From positions 1-9,329 of the forward strand of contig CALMVY010000154.1 in NCBI GenBank assembly GCA_937873245.1: 9,329 bases of DNA, read 5' to 3'. Both the position numbers and the translations under genes were made by a program. Positions 6,624 to 9,329 of this stretch are shown in pieces. How positions within the stretch are numbered: the first letter of the stretch is position 1; every line of letters begins with the position of its first letter. Under the pieces are notes generated by a model. That model was not told the origin of the DNA and made no database searches. It saw only the letters and a program-made list of their open reading frames with translations. Source of the stretch: an uncultured Arthrobacter sp. (GTDB taxonomy: Bacteria > Actinomycetota > Actinomycetes > Actinomycetales > Micrococcaceae).

Positions 6624-6648
6624 CAGGGCGCGGCGCTTCTGCGCCCTG
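6624..6648. terminator. Hairpin between convergent genes, possible terminator
   Basis: CAGGGCGC and GCGCCCTG form an 8-bp GC-rich stem with a nine-base loop in the 149-base gap between the SCO1664 gene (+) and the DUF4190 gene (-). A run of five A follows on the + strand, so neither direction has a downstream U-tract and the terminator call is tentative. Apart from this hairpin and the palindrome at 6555-6569, the gap shows nothing gene-like and no trace of mshC. Confidence 0.45.
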
Positions 6649-6701
6649 AAAAACTTGGTCCTGCTGGAGAGGGCTGGAGGCTACGCTCGTCAGCCGCAGT
6701 A

Positions 6702-6998
6702 CTACATTGAGATCTGCTGGACCGCGCCCGGTATGAACCCCAGAGTGTTGATCAATGCCAGCGTGGCTATGCCATATCCAACGACCAGGGCAGTAATGGC
6801 TAGCCCGCGGCCTCGTTCGCCTCTCAGAGGGATCTGATTGAGGGCAACGTGTCCGGCCCCCACTGCAAATACAGCGAGAACCGCGACGCCGAATACCCAG
6901 AATCCTGATGCAGCGATGACGGCGAAAACGATGGCCGCGACTGCCAGTTTGTTGAGTCGGCCAGTTGATTTGCTAGCCGGGACTACAGGCCTACTCAT
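6702..6998 (-). CDS. DUF4190 domain small membrane protein
   Basis: The 98-residue protein starts at the ATG at 6998. Two hydrophobic regions (about 18-56 and 66-88) flank the hallmark of DUF4190: GHVALNQIPLRGERGRGLAITALVVGYG, with GH at 49-50 and the RGRG turn at 62-65. The family consists of small actinobacterial and other bacterial membrane proteins of unknown function. A longer reading from a TTG at 7025 adds nine residues, but the ATG is preceded by GGGGGA six bases upstream and is preferred. TAGACT on the reverse strand (7034-7029) with TTCTGC 17 bases further up (7057-7052) is a plausible promoter. It is divergent from the small conserved gene at 7109 across a palindrome. Confidence 0.85.
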   Translation of the reverse strand: MSRPVVPASKSTGRLNKLAVAAIVFAVIAASGFWVFGVAVLAVFAVGAGHVALNQIPLRGERGRGLAITALVVGYGIATLALINTLGFIPGAVQQISM

Positions 6999-7061
6999 TT
7001 CGGTTCCCCCAACCTCGTAGTACAAGGGAGTCTAGCTGGCTGCGCCCGCAGGCAGAACGGA

Positions 7062-7082
7062 CCTGAAACGTTCCGTTTCGGG
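7062..7082. promoter_or_regulatory. Palindromic candidate operator in a divergent promoter region
   Basis: GAAACG-TTC-CGTTTC (7065-7079) is a perfect 6-base inverted repeat with a three-base spacer, extended by CC/GG (7062-7063, 7081-7082) past one mismatch. It sits just upstream of the putative -35 of the leftward DUF4190 gene and 27 bases before the rightward start at 7109. TGAAACGTTCC within it also resembles a LacI-family half-palindrome. The symmetry is seen; regulation is inferred. Confidence 0.45.
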
Positions 7083-7108
7083 AATCTGAAAGGGGACGTC
7101 AGGCAAGC

Positions 7109-7456
7109 ATGCCGAACGGCCGTGGACTCCACCCCGGCGTCTTCGCTCTCGCCAACGGCCTGGCCAAGGACGGGAGACTCAGCGCCGAGGACTGGTCATC
7201 CTGGCGAAGCGCGAACGATCACTACGACGCCGCATACGCGGACCCCTCCACTGTGGACAGATCAGTCTACGACCGTGCAGTCAACCCGTCAGCCCAGTCC
7301 TGGTTCAAGCGCACAGCCACGCATCTGCTGACTGGAGTGCAGTTCTACACGGATCTTCTACACCGATATGACGTCAGCTGGCGGGTGCTCTATTCGGACA
7401 ATCCAGGAAGGGTTCTTTACGAGGACGAAGTCCAGATCGTCGTCGCACCTCATTAG
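7109..7456 (+). CDS. Conserved actinobacterial hypothetical protein
   Basis: The 115-residue soluble protein has no signal peptide, membrane segment or recognisable catalytic motif. It is rich in Trp, Tyr, His and Asp: ALANGLAKDGRLSAEDWSSWRSANDHYDAAY near the start, AVNPSAQSWFKRTATHLLTGVQFYTDLLHRYDVSWRVLYSDNPGRVLYEDEVQIVVAPH to the end. From memory, proteins with this same layout occur widely in Streptomyces and relatives as uncharacterised orthologues. The ATG at 7109 has GGGGA only at about 13 bases upstream, so the ribosome binding site is weak, but the N-terminal NGRGLHPGVFALANGLA reads as the conserved beginning. It is divergent from DUF4190 and convergent with the gyrase-like gene; no operon partner is visible. 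Confidence 0.8.
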   Translation: MPNGRGLHPGVFALANGLAKDGRLSAEDWSSWRSANDHYDAAYADPSTVDRSVYDRAVNPSAQSWFKRTATHLLTGVQFYTDLLHRYDVSWRVLYSDNPGRVLYEDEVQIVVAPH

Positions 7457-7540
7457 GGCTGCGACCCACGGGACAGCTGGCAGCGCGACTGGCGCCATCC
7501 AGGGGTCACGATGGGGGGCCCGGAAGCGCACGCGACCAGT

Positions 7541-7921
7541 TCAGCGCCCATCGGGCAGCCTTGATCTGAGCTCTTCCGCACGGGAAACGATGGCCTGACG
7601 CTGGTCCCGGGTGAATCTTCTGGCCTGCATGTCGAGGACTGCCCGGCTGCCATGTACTCCCACACCCAACAGTTGACCCACGCTACGGATTGCTTCGTCC
7701 GCGTCCTCTGAATCCTCAATCACCTGGAAGACCTCATCGCGCCGGTCCACCGCCTGCTCCAGGGCCTCGACGATCATCAATTCATCCCTCGTCCGCCGCT
7801 CATCCTCATCCATGCCGCGATTCTTGCACGACCGACAGTCTTTCGGGCACTTCCGTCCAGTTTGGGGATCCCTGAAAGGGACAGCTTCAGCGTTTTCGCC
7901 GAATTGGAGTTGGTATGGCAT
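7541..7921 (-). CDS. Small GyrA dimer-gate-like protein with N-terminal cysteine cluster
   Basis: The protein has 126 residues. Residues 42-122 follow the order of the coiled-coil and exit-gate region of type IIA topoisomerase A subunits: RRTRDELMIVEALEQAVDRRDEVF aligns with GyrA RRT-x-(Y/F)EL...HILEGL-x-x-ALDNIDEVI, and SRAVLDMQARRFTRDQRQAIVSRAEEL with QA-x-AILDMRLRRLTGLE-x-x-KI-x-x-E-x-x-EL. There is no catalytic tyrosine domain, DNA-binding domain or C-terminal beta-pinwheel. The first 36 residues carry C25-x3-C29-x2-C32, possibly metal-binding. The start at 7921 has GGTGAAAG about six bases before it; the alternative ATG at 7813 (Met37) would drop the cysteines and has a weaker site. Function unknown: a dimerising fragment or a gyrase modulator are possibilities (inference). 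Confidence 0.75.
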   Translation of the reverse strand: MPYQLQFGENAEAVPFRDPQTGRKCPKDCRSCKNRGMDEDERRTRDELMIVEALEQAVDRRDEVFQVIEDSEDADEAIRSVGQLLGVGVHGSRAVLDMQARRFTRDQRQAIVSRAEELRSRLPDGR

Positions 7922-7971
7922 GCGCTTTCACCGCCGACCGCGTCGCGTTCGTCGGTGCGTTCATATTCCGT

Positions 7972-9125
7972 CTAGCCGGGGGCCTGGTGCCTCTCGGTGA
8001 GCCTGGTGGGGGCGATGAACTTGCACAACGGCATGAGCAGCAGCGAGGCGTCGAGCACGTCGGTGTCGTAGTGCTGGACAAACGCGTGGCGTCCTGGATG
8101 CCAGCCGCGTGCGTTGATCTGTCGGTAGATGCTGTCGCGTACGGTCATCCAGCGCAGGAGGTCGGCGGGCAGGCCACGTTGGAGAGCGATCCGGATGGCA
8201 CGATCGATCGCGACCCAGCTCATCAACCGGGAGCGGGTGAAGTTCCGCCGGCCGCTGCGGGTTTCCCAGATGCCTTCATCGGGTTGGTCCCAATGCTCGA
8301 ACAGCCAGTCGAGAACACGGGTGATGTCGTCCCAGCCTTCCTGGTAGATGGGAAGCCCGCCCTCGTGACACAGGTAGAGCGTGTCCATCAGTTCGCCGTA
8401 GATGTAGAGCTGCCGCTGGCGCGCCGCGCCGTTTCCGATCCGGACCGGCGCCGAGTCCCGGTAGCCCCGCAGATGGCCGAGCTCCACTTCAGTCAGGTCC
8501 TCGCGGCCGTCAATGCCGTACATGATCTGCAGTGGACCCGACTCGCGGTCGGCGCCATGCCGGACGCGGTCCTGCAGCCGGGCCATGAACGCGGCGGCTT
8601 CATCAGTGAAGCCGATCCTCAGCAGCGCGTACACGGAGAAGGCGGCGTCGCGCATCCAGGTGTACCGGTAATCCCAGTTGCGGGTTCCGCCGACCACCTC
8701 CGGCAGGCTGGTGGTGGGCGCAGCTACGATCGCTCCTGTGGGCGCGTAGGTCAGCAGTTTCAGCGTCAGCGCGGAACGGTGCACCATCTCCCGCCAGCGG
8801 CCGGCGTAGCTCGACCTTCCTAGCCAGCGCCGCCAGAATGCCACCGTCGCATCGAACGCGGCCGCGGCTTCCGCGGATGAGCACGGCGGTGTCCGGCAGA
8901 TACAGCTGCTTCGAGACCCAGCCGATCTCTGCCGGGGCGACGCGGAAGCGACCGCCGCGGTCGGCGTCCAGGAGCGCGGCAAACACGCTGGGCGAGTCGA
9001 AACCGCGGGCAACAGTACCAGTCGATCGTACTGTCGGTCCCGACGAGGGCCACGGTGTGCAGGTCGCCGATGAGTCCATGTTCAGCTATCGGCAGGTACT
9101 CCGTTCGAGCACTTTCAGCAGGCAT
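7972..9125 (-). pseudogene. Glycoside hydrolase family 15 (glucoamylase/trehalase-like), decayed
   Basis: The reading begins with ATG at 9125 (GAGG nine bases before it): HGLIGDLHTVALVGTDSTIDWYCCPRF, the standard GH15 N-terminus. An extra base in the AAA run at 9000-9002 shifts the frame; DSPSVFAALLDADRGGRF continues in the next frame to PDTAVLI. Near 8875-8880 the sequence jumps to AAAFDATVAFWRRWLGRSSYAGRW in a third frame; about 150 residues of the N-terminal beta-sandwich domain are missing. Catalytic-domain signatures follow: APTGAIVAAPTTSLPE, TRNWDYRYTWMRDAAF, LQIMYGIDG, SAPVRIGNGAA and PDEGIWETRSG, which holds the expected general acid. Similarity ends at KFIAPT near 8005, before the last third with the second catalytic Glu. 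Intact proteins are about 600-670 residues. Inactive product is expected. Confidence 0.9.
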
Positions 9126-9142
9126 GGCCGCGGTCCTCGTGT

Positions 9143-9329
9143 TTACGGCACCAGAACGAGCTTGCCCTTGGACGCCGACGTCTCGAGCAGTTCGTGGGCG
9201 CGTCGGGCCTCCGACAGCGGTAGTCGCTCGGCCACGACGGGGTGGATCTTATCTGCCGCGAGCAGCTCGAGCAGTGTCGCGAAGTCCTCCCTGAACCACT
9301 CGAGGTGCCGCGGTCCACCACCGACCACT
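9143..9329 (-). CDS. C-terminal end of an MDR quinone-oxidoreductase-like protein, cut by the window edge
   Basis: Sixty-odd residues remain, ending at the TAA at 9143-9145. WFREDFATLLELLAADKIHPVVAERLPLSEARRAHELLETSASKGKLVLVP is the usual C-terminal tail of zinc-free MDR enzymes: a helix followed by the GKI-x-P-V strand, the AHELLE helix and a closing GKLVLVP strand. The cofactor and substrate domains lie outside the window. The stop is 17 bases upstream of the GH15 start on the same strand, so the two formed one operon. It is a second MDR protein in the window, distinct from the one at 1246-2277 (different tail sequence). Intactness cannot be judged from this fragment. Confidence 0.88.
   Translation of the reverse strand, partial: VVGGGPRHLEWFREDFATLLELLAADKIHPVVAERLPLSEARRAHELLETSASKGKLVLVP

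Noticed and set aside
6702..7025. TTG start at 7025 for the DUF4190 protein
   Set aside because: The ATG at 6998 has a good ribosome binding site (GGGGGA, six-base spacing) and the extra nine residues add nothing typical of the family.
7820..7849. C-x3-C-x2-C in the gyrase-like protein as a radical SAM site
   Set aside because: The spacing matches, but the protein is only 126 residues and its remainder is helical and gyrase-like, so there is no room for a radical SAM barrel.
7915..8823. Long rightward frame of 302 codons
   Set aside because: It is antisense to the GH15 catalytic domain, whose conserved motifs are unmistakable on the other strand.
1..9329. CRISPR array, tRNA, insertion sequence or attachment site
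   Set aside because: No regularly spaced direct repeats, cloverleaf, transposase motif or flanking target duplication was seen on either strand.

Overview
The window is GC-rich, gene-dense DNA from an actinobacterium. The best fit is a member of the Micrococcaceae (Arthrobacter or Pseudarthrobacter type), but no rRNA or other marker is present, so the genus is an inference. The support comes from the actinobacterial trio of histidine phosphatase, DUF3090 protein and SCO1664-family protein at 4514-6552, from several starts that look leaderless (TANNNT placed 6-9 bases before ATG), and from the GC-rich codon use. No tRNA, rRNA, insertion sequence, phage gene or CRISPR array is visible.

Layout. 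1-1177: a TetR-family regulator (+) is divergent from a short-chain dehydrogenase (-, cut by the window edge). Between them lie an excellent inverted-repeat operator and only the last codons of an Old Yellow Enzyme type alkene reductase, so an operator-reductase-SDR operon seems to have lost nearly all of its first gene. 1246-2277: a zinc-free quinone oxidoreductase (-). 2341-3586: a lipoprotein with a papain/C39-like Cys-His-Asp pattern and a VOC-fold protein (+). 3684-4436: a secreted MltB-like lytic transglycosylase (-).

4514-6552 holds the most interesting intact unit: a histidine phosphatase, a DUF3090 protein with a C-terminal zinc-ribbon-like motif and a kinase-like SCO1664 protein, tightly packed. 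In mycobacteria the same trio lies just upstream of the mycothiol ligase gene mshC. Here mshC does not follow, and the strand of transcription flips. 6702-7921 carries small genes: a DUF4190 membrane protein (-), a conserved hypothetical (+) divergent from it across a palindrome, and a small protein (-) that resembles the coiled-coil/dimer-gate segment of DNA gyrase A preceded by a cysteine cluster.

7972-9329: a glycoside hydrolase family 15 gene (-) that is clearly decayed (one-base frameshift, large internal deletion with frame change, loss of the C-terminal third), preceded in the same operon by the C-terminal end of another quinone-oxidoreductase-like MDR protein. The window therefore shows gene decay at both ends (the alkene reductase stub and GH15) around conserved actinobacterial housekeeping genes. 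All family names come from reading the translations by eye; no database search was run.
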